Shown here: positions 7,937 to 15,938 of the stretch, piece by piece
Layout of the letters: each line of letters begins with the position of its first letter
How positions within the stretch are numbered: position 1 is the stretch's first letter
DNA from: Thalassobaculum sp. OXR-137
GTDB lineage: Bacteria; Pseudomonadota; Alphaproteobacteria; Thalassobaculales; Thalassobaculaceae
Assembly: GCF_034377285.1 (NCBI RefSeq)
Contig: NZ_CP139715.1
Coordinates: forward strand, 3,642,001 to 3,706,000
Direction: 5' to 3'
Length of the DNA: 64,000 nucleotides
Translations under genes and position numbers: made by a program
The notes under the pieces: generated by a model
What the model saw: the letters and a program-made list of their open reading frames with translations, nothing else
Database searches by the model: none
Told to the model about the DNA's origin: nothing

Positions 7937-8824
7937 TTACCCCGCCAGGAACGGCTCCAGCGCCGCCAGCGTCGCCTCGGGATCCTCCTCTGCCAGGTAG
8001 TGGCCGGTGTCGATCGCCTGGCTGGTCACCGGACCGTCGCAATACTGCCGCCAGATTGCCACCGGGTCGTACCACTGGCCGATCTTGCCCTTGGTGCCCC
8101 ACATCGCCAGCAGCGGACAGCGGATGCGGTCGCCGGCCTCCCGGCTCGCGCGGTCGTGATCCAGGTCGATGGTCGCGGCCGCCCGGTAATCCTCGCACAT
8201 GCCGCGGATCATCTCCGGGTTCCGGGCGGCGGCGAGGTAATCGGCCATGGCCTCGGGGTGGAAGAACCCGTCATCCTTGGGCTCGCGGTTGGTATGGGCG
8301 CGGAACCAGGCCTCGGGTGCCGCCGAGATGATCGTCTCGGGGAAGGGATGCGGCTGGGCGAACCAGAACCAGTGATAGTAGCCCATGGCGAAGGCCATAT
8401 CCGCGCGCTCGAAATGCTCGATGGTCGGCACGATGTCGAGCAGCGCCATCCGCTCCACCCGGTCCGGGTGGTCGATCGCCAGCCGGTGCGCCACCCGCGC
8501 GCCCCGGTCATGGGCGACCACGCGGAACCGGTCATGGCCGAGGGCGGCCATCAGGTCGGCCATGTCCTGGGCCATCGCCCGCTTGGAGTAGGGCGCGTGG
8601 TCGGCGGTCGCCGGCGGTTTGTGCGAGCCGCCATAGCCGCGCAGGTCGGGACAGACGACCGTGTAGGATTCCGCCAGACGCGGTGCCACCGCGTGCCACA
8701 TGGCATGGGTCTGCGGGTTGCCGTGCAGCATCAGCAGCGGCGGCCCGTCGCCGCCCCGGCGCAGGCGCATCGGGCCGGCGGCCACCTCCACCGTCTCCAG
8801 GCTCAGGCCCTTAAAGAACGTCAC
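7937..8824 (-). CDS. fluoroacetate / haloacetate dehalogenase-like alpha/beta hydrolase
   Basis: A 295-residue alpha/beta hydrolase. I start it at GTG 8824, which has GGAGG 7 bp upstream; the frame is open further but would overlap the divergent preT gene. The nucleophile elbow is AHDRGAR, giving an Asp nucleophile (D106) with R107 and R110. D130 (LLDIVPT), H151-W152 (YYHWFWFAQP) and the late catalytic H275 (TGHYLAEE) complete the pattern of fluoroacetate dehalogenases, where the two Arg bind carboxylate and His/Trp bind the halide. The expected reaction is hydrolytic release of halide from a haloacetate. Epoxide hydrolase activity is the main alternative. It is divergent from preT across an 85 bp region with a RutR-like box. 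Confidence 0.82.
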   Translation of the reverse strand: MTFFKGLSLETVEVAAGPMRLRRGGDGPPLLMLHGNPQTHAMWHAVAPRLAESYTVVCPDLRGYGGSHKPPATADHAPYSKRAMAQDMADLMAALGHDRFRVVAHDRGARVAHRLAIDHPDRVERMALLDIVPTIEHFERADMAFAMGYYHWFWFAQPHPFPETIISAAPEAWFRAHTNREPKDDGFFHPEAMADYLAAARNPEMIRGMCEDYRAAATIDLDHDRASREAGDRIRCPLLAMWGTKGKIGQWYDPVAIWRQYCDGPVTSQAIDTGHYLAEEDPEATLAALEPFLAG

Positions 8825-8842
8825 TGGCGATCCTCCATAACT

Positions 8843-8858
8843 TTGACCACTTGATAAA
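8843..8858. promoter_or_regulatory. candidate RutR box (12 of 14 specified bases)
   Basis: TTGACCACTTGATAAA matches the RutR operator TTGACCAnnTGGTCAA at 12 of the 14 specified positions, with the left half perfect. It lies in the 85 bp between the divergent dehalogenase-like gene (start 8824) and preT (start 8910), overlapping where promoters for either must sit. The regulator gene rutR is in this window, with a perfect copy of the box beside it. Confidence 0.6.
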
Positions 8859-8909
8859 ACTTTTACCGGCAGGCAGGCTTTTCTCCTGGTCCGACCAAGG
8901 GAGAGTGCC

Positions 8910-10241
8910 ATGACGCGTGGTTTCGAGGGAGCGGACGTCAAGGCCGGTCGGCTGACGGCCGAACAGGTTGCCGCCAACCTCTCCGATCTCCACCCGCCGC
9001 TCACCCGCCACGAGGCGGCGGTGGCCGCCGACCGGTGCTACTTCTGCTACGACGCACCCTGCATGACGGCGTGCCCGACGACCATCGACATCCCGATGTT
9101 CATCCGCCAGATCGCCGCCGACAACCCGGCCGGTGCGGCGATGACGATCTTCGACCAGAACATCCTGGGCGGCATGTGCGCCCGCGTCTGTCCCACCGAA
9201 ACCCTGTGCGAGGAGGCCTGCGTGCGCGAGGCCGCCGAGGGCAAGCCGGTGGAGATCGGCCGGCTGCAGCGCTTCGCCACCGACCATCTCATGGCGGCCA
9301 ACACCCATCCCTACGAGCGCGGCTGCAACACCGGCAAGAAGGTCGCCGTGGTCGGCGCCGGCCCGGCGGGGCTCGCCTGCGCCCACCGCCTGGCGACGAA
9401 GGGCCATGCGGTGACCCTGTTCGATGCGCGGCCGAAACCGGGCGGCCTCAACGAATACGGTATCGCCGCCTACAAGACGCCCGGCGGTTTCGCCCGCGAC
9501 GAGGTCGATTTCGTACTTGGCATCGGCAACATCACGCTGGAGACCGGCAAGGCGCTGGGCCGCGACATCACCGTCGAAGGGCTGAAATGGGACTATGACG
9601 CGGTGTTCCTGGGCATCGGTCTGGCGGGCGTGAACGCGCTCGGCGTGCCGGGCGAGGACCTGCCGGGCGTCGAGGATGCGGTGGCGTTCATCGCCGAGCT
9701 GCGGTCCTCGCCGGAGCCGTCGTCGCTCGCCATCGGCCGCCGGGTGGTGGTGATCGGCGGCGGCATGACGGCGATCGACGCGGCGGTTCAATCCAAGCTG
9801 CTGGGGGCGGAAGAGGTCACCATCGTCTACCGCCGCGGCCAGGAATCGATGAACGCCAGCCATTTCGAGCAGGACCTGGCCCAGACCAAGGGTGTCGCCA
9901 TCAAGCATTGGGCGAGGCCGGTCCGTGTCGTCTCCGACGGCGACCGGCGGGGCGTGGAGTTCGAATACACCCGTGCCGGCGCCAGCGGCCTTGAGGGGAC
10001 CGGCGAGACCTTCTTCCTTGCCGCCGACGTCGTGCTGACGGCGATCGGTCAGACCCTGGAGGCGCCCGACGGCCCAAAAATCGACAAAGGGCGGCTGGTG
10101 GTCGACGCGGAGTTCCGCACCAGCCTTGCCGGGGTCTGGGCCGGCGGCGACTGCGTGGCGGCGGGCGACGACCTGACCGTGACGGCCGTGGCCCAGGGCC
10201 GCGACGCCGCCGAAAGCATCCACCGCGCCCTGACGGCGTGA
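8910..10241 (+). CDS. preT: dihydropyrimidine dehydrogenase, FAD/NAD(P) electron-transfer subunit (PreT/PydX type)
   Basis: A 443-residue glutamate-synthase-small-subunit-like flavoprotein, corresponding to PreT and the N-terminal half of animal DPD. An N-terminal cysteine-rich domain (CYFCYDAPCMTACP at about 47-60 and MCARVCPTETLCEEAC at about 90-105) can bind two [4Fe-4S] clusters. An FAD Rossmann motif (VVGAGPAGLACA, about 148) and an NAD(P)H motif (VVIGGGMTAIDAA, about 282) follow. It passes electrons from NAD(P)H to the FMN subunit encoded 16 bp downstream, for reduction of uracil and thymine to dihydropyrimidines. The start ATG 8910 follows GGGAGAG. A RutR-like box lies in the promoter region. 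Confidence 0.92.
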   Translation: MTRGFEGADVKAGRLTAEQVAANLSDLHPPLTRHEAAVAADRCYFCYDAPCMTACPTTIDIPMFIRQIAADNPAGAAMTIFDQNILGGMCARVCPTETLCEEACVREAAEGKPVEIGRLQRFATDHLMAANTHPYERGCNTGKKVAVVGAGPAGLACAHRLATKGHAVTLFDARPKPGGLNEYGIAAYKTPGGFARDEVDFVLGIGNITLETGKALGRDITVEGLKWDYDAVFLGIGLAGVNALGVPGEDLPGVEDAVAFIAELRSSPEPSSLAIGRRVVVIGGGMTAIDAAVQSKLLGAEEVTIVYRRGQESMNASHFEQDLAQTKGVAIKHWARPVRVVSDGDRRGVEFEYTRAGASGLEGTGETFFLAADVVLTAIGQTLEAPDGPKIDKGRLVVDAEFRTSLAGVWAGGDCVAAGDDLTVTAVAQGRDAAESIHRALTA

Positions 10242-10257
10242 GACGGAGGACCAGAGC

Positions 10258-11565
10258 ATGGCAGATCTGCGCAGCGACTTCGTCGGCATCAAGTCCCCGA
10301 ATCCGTTCTGGCTGGCCTCCGCGCCGCCCACGGACAAGGAGTACAACGTGGTCCGCGCCTTCCAGGCCGGCTGGGGCGGCGTGGTGTGGAAGACCCTCGG
10401 CCTCGACCCGCATATCGTCAACGTCAACGGCCCGCGCTACGGCGCCGTCTGGGGCGCGGACCGCCGGCTGCTCGGCCTCAACAACATCGAGCTGATCACC
10501 GACCGGCCGCTGCAGACCAACCTGGACGAGATCAAGGCGGTCAAGCGCGCCTGGCCCGACCGGGCGGTGGTGGTGTCGCTGATGGTGCCCTGCGAGGAGG
10601 TCTGCTGGACCGAGATCCTGAAGCAGGTGGAGGATACCGGCGCCGACGGGGTGGAGCTGAATTTCGGCTGCCCCCACGGCATGTCGGAGCGGGGCATGGG
10701 CTCCGCCGTCGGCCAGGTGCCTGAATACATCGAGATGGTCACCCGCTGGTGCAAGCAGAACACCCGCATGCCGGTGATCGTGAAGCTGACCCCGAACATC
10801 ACCGACATCCGCTACCCGGCCCGTGCGGCCAAGAAGGGCGGGGCCGACGCGGTCTCGCTGATCAACACGGTCAGCTCCATCACCTCGGTCGATCTCGACC
10901 TGATGGCGCCGGAGCCGACCATCGACGGCAAGGGCAGCCATGGCGGCTATTGCGGCCCGGCGGTGAAGCCGATCGCCCTCAACATGGTGGCCGAGATCGC
11001 CCGCGACGCGGAGATGGGCGGCCTGCCGATCTCCGGCATCGGCGGGGTGACCACCTGGCGCGATGCGGCCGAGTTCATGGCCCTGGGGGCCGGCAACGTG
11101 CAGGTCTGCACCGCTGCCATGACCTATGGCTTCCGCATCGTGACGGAGATGATCGACGGCCTGTCGCGCTGGATGGACGGCAAGGGCTATGCCCGGATCG
11201 GCGACTTCACCGGGCTGGCGACGCCGAACGTGACCGACTGGCAGTACCTGAACCTGAACTACGTGGCCAAGGCGCGGATCGACCAGGATCTCTGCATCAA
11301 GTGCGGCCGCTGCCACATCGTCTGCGAGGACACCTCGCACCAGGCGATCACGGCGATGAAGGACGGCATGCGGCATTTCGAGGTGATCGACGCCGAATGC
11401 GTGGCCTGCAATCTCTGCGTCAATGTCTGCCCGGTTGAGGGCTGCATCACCATGGAGAAGCTGCCGGCGGGCAGCGTAGACCCGCGCACGGGGCGGACGG
11501 TCCAGGATGAATACGGCAACTGGACCCAGCATCCGAACAACCCGTCCTCGGTGGCGGCGGAGTAG
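10258..11565 (+). CDS. preA: dihydropyrimidine dehydrogenase, catalytic FMN subunit PreA
   Basis: A 435-residue PreA. Residues about 1-330 form the dihydroorotate-dehydrogenase-like FMN barrel (NPFWLASAPPTDKEYNV, ELNFGCPHGMSERGMG carrying the catalytic Cys-loop region, SGIGGVTTWRDA). The C-terminal domain has two [4Fe-4S] motifs, CIKCGRCHIVCED and CVACNLCVNVCPVEGC. With PreT it reduces uracil and thymine at C5-C6, the first step of reductive pyrimidine catabolism; dihydropyrimidinase and the N-carbamoyl hydrolase for steps two and three are encoded at 16.8-19.6 kb. GGAGG precedes ATG 10258. The operon ends here and is followed by a palindromic repeat. Confidence 0.95.
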   Translation: MADLRSDFVGIKSPNPFWLASAPPTDKEYNVVRAFQAGWGGVVWKTLGLDPHIVNVNGPRYGAVWGADRRLLGLNNIELITDRPLQTNLDEIKAVKRAWPDRAVVVSLMVPCEEVCWTEILKQVEDTGADGVELNFGCPHGMSERGMGSAVGQVPEYIEMVTRWCKQNTRMPVIVKLTPNITDIRYPARAAKKGGADAVSLINTVSSITSVDLDLMAPEPTIDGKGSHGGYCGPAVKPIALNMVAEIARDAEMGGLPISGIGGVTTWRDAAEFMALGAGNVQVCTAAMTYGFRIVTEMIDGLSRWMDGKGYARIGDFTGLATPNVTDWQYLNLNYVAKARIDQDLCIKCGRCHIVCEDTSHQAITAMKDGMRHFEVIDAECVACNLCVNVCPVEGCITMEKLPAGSVDPRTGRTVQDEYGNWTQHPNNPSSVAAE

Positions 11566-11654
11566 GGGGCGGAGTAGGCGGGGGGACATTTCTCCTGATG
11601 TCATCGCGATGCGAATCAGGGCGCGAAGTGAAATCTTAGAGCCTTCCGCCTTTG

Positions 11655-11763
11655 GCCCGCCCTTCGACACGCCCCTGCGGGGCTGCTCAGGGCGAGGTCA
11701 TCAATTCTCAACACACCCGACCTCGTCCTGAGCAGGAGCGAAGCGACGTGTCGAAGGACGGGC
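11655..11763. repeat. palindromic repeat, type C
   Basis: A 109 bp inverted repeat. The left arm begins GCCCGCCCTTCGACACGCC and continues through CTGCTCAGGGCGAGGTC; the right arm ends at 11763 with the complementary ACGTGTCGAAGGACGGGC. The arms pair with a few mismatches around a short centre. It sits downstream of preA and upstream of the epimerase gene, where it may also end preA transcription. The related copy at 34668-34788 carries an insertion in its right arm. Confidence 0.88.
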
Positions 11764-11772
11764 AATTTATTT

Positions 11773-11790
11773 AACAAGCGAACACTTGTT
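11773..11790. promoter_or_regulatory. dyad AACAAG-N6-CTTGTT, possible repressor operator
   Basis: AACAAGCGAACACTTGTT is a perfect 6+6 bp dyad in an AT-rich stretch, 73 bp upstream of the epimerase start at 11864. Its size and symmetry suit a TetR-type repressor. No candidate regulator gene adjoins it, so the cognate protein is unknown. Confidence 0.35.
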
Positions 11791-11863
11791 TTAAAAATCC
11801 CGCAGCGCTATGCCTCTTCTCCGGCGCCGGTTCGGGTGCCAGGACAATTCAGGCGGATGGGTG

Positions 11864-12748
11864 ATGCGTATCCTGATGACGGGCGCTTCCGGGTTCATCG
11901 GCTCGGCGGTTGCGCGGGACCTGCTGTCCGCTGGGCACCAAGTTTTCGCCCTGGCGCGCAGCGAAACGGCTGAAGCCAAGATCACCGCGCTGGGCGCCGA
12001 TCCAATCCGGGGCGCGATGGACGACGCGCCGGCCTGGCTTCCGCCGGCGGCGGAGGTCGATGCGGTGGTGCATACGGCGGCGACCTTCGGGCCGGACATG
12101 GCGGCGCAGGAGGCGGCGTTCCTGCTGGCATTGAGCGAGTGGTCGGCGGCATGGACGCGGGCGCGGGGCGCACGACTGCCGGCGGTCTATACCGGCGGGT
12201 GCTGGCTGTACGGTGCCGTCGGGGACCGCACGGCCGTGGAGGGGGCGCCTTTCGACCCGCTCCCGGCCTTCGCCTTCATGGTCGAGCACCGAAGCCGCCT
12301 TCTGGCCGAACCGGGTCTCGATGTGAGGATCGTGCATCCGGCGATGGTCTGGGACGACGGCGCCGGGGTGATCGGCGGGTTCTTCGAGGCGGCCTGGGAC
12401 GGGAAGGCGCCGCAGGTGATCGGGCCGCCCGAGACCCGCTGGCCCCTGGTCCATCGCGACGATCTGGCCCGGCTGTATCGGCTTGTGCTGGAACGCGGGG
12501 CCGCCGGCACCGATTATCACGGCGTCGCGGAGGCCGGCGTGCCGGTCGGCGAGATCGCCGAAGCGGTATCGGCGCGATGCCGGGCTCCGGCCCCGATCCA
12601 TCGTCCCGTCGAGCAGGCCATGTCCGAGCTGGGCGACTGGGCGGCCGGTTATGCCCTTGACCAGACGATGGGCGCGCCGCACACCCGTCGGGCGCTCGGA
12701 TGGCGTCCCGTCCAATCCAATGTCATCGAATCGATTCTGTATGGCTGA
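11864..12748 (+). CDS. NAD(P)-dependent epimerase/dehydratase family protein
   Basis: A 294-residue extended short-chain dehydrogenase-like protein. The dinucleotide-binding motif TGASGFIGSAVARDLL (residues about 7-22) is clear. The usual YxxxK catalytic pair is not obvious; around the expected place the sequence reads YTGGCWLYGAVGDR, as in NmrA-like or atypical epimerases, so catalytic activity on a sugar is uncertain. I start at ATG 11864 because the motif then begins at the normal distance; the frame is open 18 codons further upstream. Its end overlaps the start of the DMT permease gene by 8 bp, so the two are co-transcribed. Confidence 0.78.
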   Translation: MRILMTGASGFIGSAVARDLLSAGHQVFALARSETAEAKITALGADPIRGAMDDAPAWLPPAAEVDAVVHTAATFGPDMAAQEAAFLLALSEWSAAWTRARGARLPAVYTGGCWLYGAVGDRTAVEGAPFDPLPAFAFMVEHRSRLLAEPGLDVRIVHPAMVWDDGAGVIGGFFEAAWDGKAPQVIGPPETRWPLVHRDDLARLYRLVLERGAAGTDYHGVAEAGVPVGEIAEAVSARCRAPAPIHRPVEQAMSELGDWAAGYALDQTMGAPHTRRALGWRPVQSNVIESILYG

Positions 12749-13655
12749 CACCTCCACCGCCCGCCTCGAAGCCCTCAAGGGCCATGCGGCGATGCTGCTG
12801 TTCGCCACGCTCATCAGCGGGTCGTTCACCCTGGGGCATCTGACCGCGCCGCATATCGATCCCGGGGCGCTGACCGCCCTGCGCTTCGCCTTGGCGGCGG
12901 CCGTCATGACCGGCGCGATCCTCGCAGGCCGCAAGGGCGAGTGGCGGCTGATGGTCACCGCACCCTGGCGCTTCCTGCTGCTGGGCGTGCTGCTCGGCTC
13001 CTATTTCGTGCTGATGTTCGAGGCGCTGCGGCTGACCGATCCGGTGAGCCTCGCCGCGGTCTTCACCATGACCCCGCTGATGACCGCGCTGTTCGCCTTC
13101 GTCATCCTGCGCCAGGGCATCGGTCCGCTGGTCGGCGGCAGCCTGCTGCTGGCGGCGAGCGGGGCGGTGTGGGTGGTGTTCCGCGGCGACGTCGACGCCA
13201 TGCTCGCCTTCGATATCGGCGCGGGCGAACTGATCTTCCTCGGCGCCTGCGTATGCCACGCCCTGTACATCCCGCTGATCACCGTCCTGAACCGGGGGGA
13301 GAGCGGCAAGCTGTTTACCCTGTGGACCGTGCTCGGCGGGTTCCTGGTCGTCGGCATTTACGCCTTCCCGGCGATCCTGCGCACCGACTGGACGGCGCTG
13401 CCGCCGATCGTCTGGGTGACGGCGCTGTACATCTCGGTCTTTGCCTCGGCGATCACCTTCTTCCTGATGCGCTACGGGGCGTTGCGCCTGCCGGCGGCCA
13501 AGGTGATGGCCTATGGCTATCTCATTCCCACTGTGGTGATCGTGCTGGAAGGGCTGAGCGGCCACGGCTGGGTGCAGCCGCCGGTGCTGCTCGGCGTGGC
13601 GGCCACGGTGCTGGCGCTGCTGATGCTCGTCCTGAACCGCGACCCCGCGCGGTAG
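12741..13655 (+). CDS. EamA/DMT-superfamily permease
   Basis: A 304-residue polytopic membrane protein with about ten hydrophobic helices arranged as two EamA repeats. Motifs such as LRFALAAAVMTGAI and DPVSLAAVFTMTPLMTALFAFVILRQ are typical of drug/metabolite exporters of the RhaT/YdcZ type. The start ATG 12741 lies inside the end of the upstream epimerase gene (8 bp overlap), showing translational coupling. The substrate is unknown; family members export amino acids, nucleobases or other small metabolites from the cytoplasm. Confidence 0.85.
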   Translation: MADTSTARLEALKGHAAMLLFATLISGSFTLGHLTAPHIDPGALTALRFALAAAVMTGAILAGRKGEWRLMVTAPWRFLLLGVLLGSYFVLMFEALRLTDPVSLAAVFTMTPLMTALFAFVILRQGIGPLVGGSLLLAASGAVWVVFRGDVDAMLAFDIGAGELIFLGACVCHALYIPLITVLNRGESGKLFTLWTVLGGFLVVGIYAFPAILRTDWTALPPIVWVTALYISVFASAITFFLMRYGALRLPAAKVMAYGYLIPTVVIVLEGLSGHGWVQPPVLLGVAATVLALLMLVLNRDPAR

Positions 13656-13678
13656 CATCAGCGGCGTCCGCCAATCCC

Positions 13679-14806
13679 TTAGTCCAGGGTTTCGAACAGC
13701 CGGGCCAGCAGCGTGGTGCGCGGTACCAGGCACGATTTCAGCAGGTGCTCATGGTGGGTGTGCGGGCCGTCGCCGACCACACCCAGACCGTCCAGGGTCG
13801 GCAGGCCGAGGGCGCCAGTGAAGTTGCCGTCGCTGCCGCCGCCGGCGATGCGCTCGCCCGGGATCTCGAAGCCGATCTCGCGGGCCAGGGCGCAGGCATG
13901 GTCGTACAGCGCCTGGATCTCGGGGCTCTTGGCGTAGGGCGGGCGGAAGAGGCCGGGCGTGACCTCGAGCCGGACGTCCGGATCGACCGGCGTCAGCGCC
14001 ATCAGCTTCTCGCGGACCTCGGCCTCGCTCTCGACCGTTCCGACCATCGCGTAGACGCAGGCGCGGCACTCGATCGGCACCAGGTTCTCGTGGGTGCCGC
14101 CGGAAATCGTGCCGACGTTCAGGGTGATGTAGCGGTCGTAGTCGGTCATCGCCTCGACCGCGGTGACCTGATGGGCCATCTCGCGGATCGCGCTGCGGCC
14201 CTTCCAGTGATACGCGCCGGCATGGGCCGGCACGCCAGTGGTCTTCAGGTAGTAGCGGGCGATGCCGTGGCGGGCGACGGTGATGCGGCCGCCGTCGCCG
14301 GACGGCTCGACCACCAGCGCCAGCCGGTGCCGGCGCGCCTCGGCCTCGATGCGGGCGCGCGAGCTCGGGCTGCCCATCTCCTCGTCCGGGATGAACATGA
14401 CGGTGACCGGCAGCTTCGGGCGGCGGCCGGTATCGTGCAGATGGGTCAGGGCCTGCAGCGCCATCACGTTGCCGCCCTTCATGTCGTAGATGCCGGGGCC
14501 GTAGACCCGGTCGTCCTCGACCCGCCAGGGCAGCGGCCCGGCCATGGTGCCGACCGGATGCACGGTGTCCATGTGGCCCAGAAGCAGGATGCCCTCTCCA
14601 TTTGTCTCGCCGGGGATCCGGCCGATCAGGATGTCCGCGAACCCGTCGGTCCCCGGAACCCGCTCGATGGCGGCACCGATCGCCCGGAGCTGGCTCTCGG
14701 CCAGGTCGGCCACCCGGTTCACGGCGGCCGCGTCCTGGGTCGGGCTCTCGATCTCCACCCATTGCTTGACGGCGTCGAGGAGGGCGTCGGTGGTCAGCGT
14801 CTTCAT
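13679..14806 (-). CDS. M20 family metallopeptidase, glutamate carboxypeptidase (CPG2)-like
   Basis: A 375-residue M20 zinc amidohydrolase/peptidase. Metal ligands and catalytic residues are visible in order: LLGHMDTVHP (His, catalytic Asp), GIYDMKGG (bridging Asp), FIPDEEMGS (catalytic Glu-Glu), VVEPSGDGG (Glu ligand) and the terminal THHEHLL (His). The lid domain dimerisation sequence lies between. The closest pattern is carboxypeptidase G2, which removes C-terminal glutamate from folates or peptides; other N-acyl-amino-acid substrates are possible. I take ATG 14806 as the start since the 41 upstream codons are unlike any M20 protein. It is convergent with the DMT permease gene. Confidence 0.83.
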   Translation of the reverse strand: MKTLTTDALLDAVKQWVEIESPTQDAAAVNRVADLAESQLRAIGAAIERVPGTDGFADILIGRIPGETNGEGILLLGHMDTVHPVGTMAGPLPWRVEDDRVYGPGIYDMKGGNVMALQALTHLHDTGRRPKLPVTVMFIPDEEMGSPSSRARIEAEARRHRLALVVEPSGDGGRITVARHGIARYYLKTTGVPAHAGAYHWKGRSAIREMAHQVTAVEAMTDYDRYITLNVGTISGGTHENLVPIECRACVYAMVGTVESEAEVREKLMALTPVDPDVRLEVTPGLFRPPYAKSPEIQALYDHACALAREIGFEIPGERIAGGGSDGNFTGALGLPTLDGLGVVGDGPHTHHEHLLKSCLVPRTTLLARLFETLD

Positions 14807-15009
14807 GGGAGTCCTGTCTCGCTTGGCGGCGCCCGTCGCCCGGGCGGTGGGACTGGGAGGGCAGGGCGAACAGTCAACGCCGGCCCGATCCCGAGCGTCC
14901 AGCATCCCCATCCCGACAGCCGTGCACAATGGCCGACGAGCGCCAGCATATTCAGCGCATCGGAATCCTCGTCAATCCGAAGGGTCGTCCGGTCCTCTTC
15001 CGCCGGGCC

Positions 15010-15783
15010 CTATTCGAACGGAATGAACATATGCGGGTTGCCGACATCTCTGAGGTGCAGCGCGGATTTCAGTGACACGACCCGGATTTCGAGCGACCTG
15101 CGACGTCCAGCGTTCACCAGGCTGTGCTGTGTCCCGTGGATGTGCTGGTGGTCGAAGACGATCACGTCCCCGGCATTCAGAACCGTGTCGAAGATCGGGG
15201 ACTCCGGCTCCTTTTCCGCGAGCGCCAGGATTTCATCGTTGCTGTATTTGACCTCTTCCTGCCGCGTGGCGGGGATCATGCCGTTTTCGTCCGCGATCTC
15301 GACCGCGCGTTGCCAATAGTCATGCGGCCAATGGGGGATCCGACACATCGTCATGCCCGGTGCGGTCACGCCGACATCGTTCAGCGGCACCCAGGTATTC
15401 AGCATCGGCGTCGACATACCCAGCAGGAACGCATCGTAGTGCCAGCGTGCCGGGGTCGGCCGATTCACAGGATTGAAGTCGCGCATGATCGTGGAACTGA
15501 GACACAACGCGATATCCGGCCCCAAAACCTCATGCCAGACGGCTTCGATTTCAGTGCCCTTGAACAGCGCGAACAGACCCCTTGGATGGCCGATCGTGCC
15601 CTCGGCGATCATGTCTCGAAGCGTCTTCTCCGATTTCCGACCGGCAAGACCCGCGGATTGCGCCGGGCGGTCTCCGAGGGCCCAGGCATTGAGTCCGTTC
15701 AAAATCTCGATGGTCTGCGGCGGCAAGACATTCTCAAGGACGCGGAGCGTCGGCGGAACGGCGTGGGGAGGGTCCAGGGACAT
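15010..15783 (-). CDS. phytanoyl-CoA dioxygenase (PhyH) family Fe(II)/2-oxoglutarate oxygenase
   Basis: A 257-residue non-haem iron oxygenase. The facial triad is visible as HYD in RWHYDAFLLG and the distal His in DHQHIHGTQHS, followed by the 2-oxoglutarate-binding Arg region (RRRSLEIRVVS). Members hydroxylate acyl-CoAs, amino acids, ectoine or small metabolites; the substrate here cannot be told. ATG 15783 was chosen over GTG 15792 for its AAGGCGG spacing. GC content around the gene is slightly lower than the neighbours. It stands alone between two minus-strand genes with about 200 bp upstream of the M20 gene and about 155 bp to rutR. Confidence 0.75.
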   Translation of the reverse strand: MSLDPPHAVPPTLRVLENVLPPQTIEILNGLNAWALGDRPAQSAGLAGRKSEKTLRDMIAEGTIGHPRGLFALFKGTEIEAVWHEVLGPDIALCLSSTIMRDFNPVNRPTPARWHYDAFLLGMSTPMLNTWVPLNDVGVTAPGMTMCRIPHWPHDYWQRAVEIADENGMIPATRQEEVKYSNDEILALAEKEPESPIFDTVLNAGDVIVFDHQHIHGTQHSLVNAGRRRSLEIRVVSLKSALHLRDVGNPHMFIPFE

Positions 15784-15938
15784 GACGCGCACCCGCCTTT
15801 CGGAGGTAGAAGAAAAAGGGCCTCAATATTAGAAAATCCCCGATCCGCCCTGTCGAGCAGTAAGTCAGATCGTCGTCACTGCAACACACGCTCGTGTAGC
15901 CTCGCCGGTACATGGAAGTGGGGTTGCGCAAGAGGATG

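Noticed and set aside
5972-8854. A 960-codon plus-strand frame over the ExbB-like operon
   Set aside because: It crosses four real genes and a palindromic repeat on the other strand and shows no motif; composition is typical of antisense shadow.
7937-9004. A longer version of the dehalogenase-like gene starting at 9004
   Set aside because: It would overlap the divergent preT coding region by 95 bp; GTG 8824 has an excellent ribosome site and puts the fold at its normal length.
14929-15075. A 48-codon plus-strand frame starting with ATG 14929
   Set aside because: It overlaps the 3' end of the PhyH-like gene on the opposite strand and has no Shine-Dalgarno or family resemblance.
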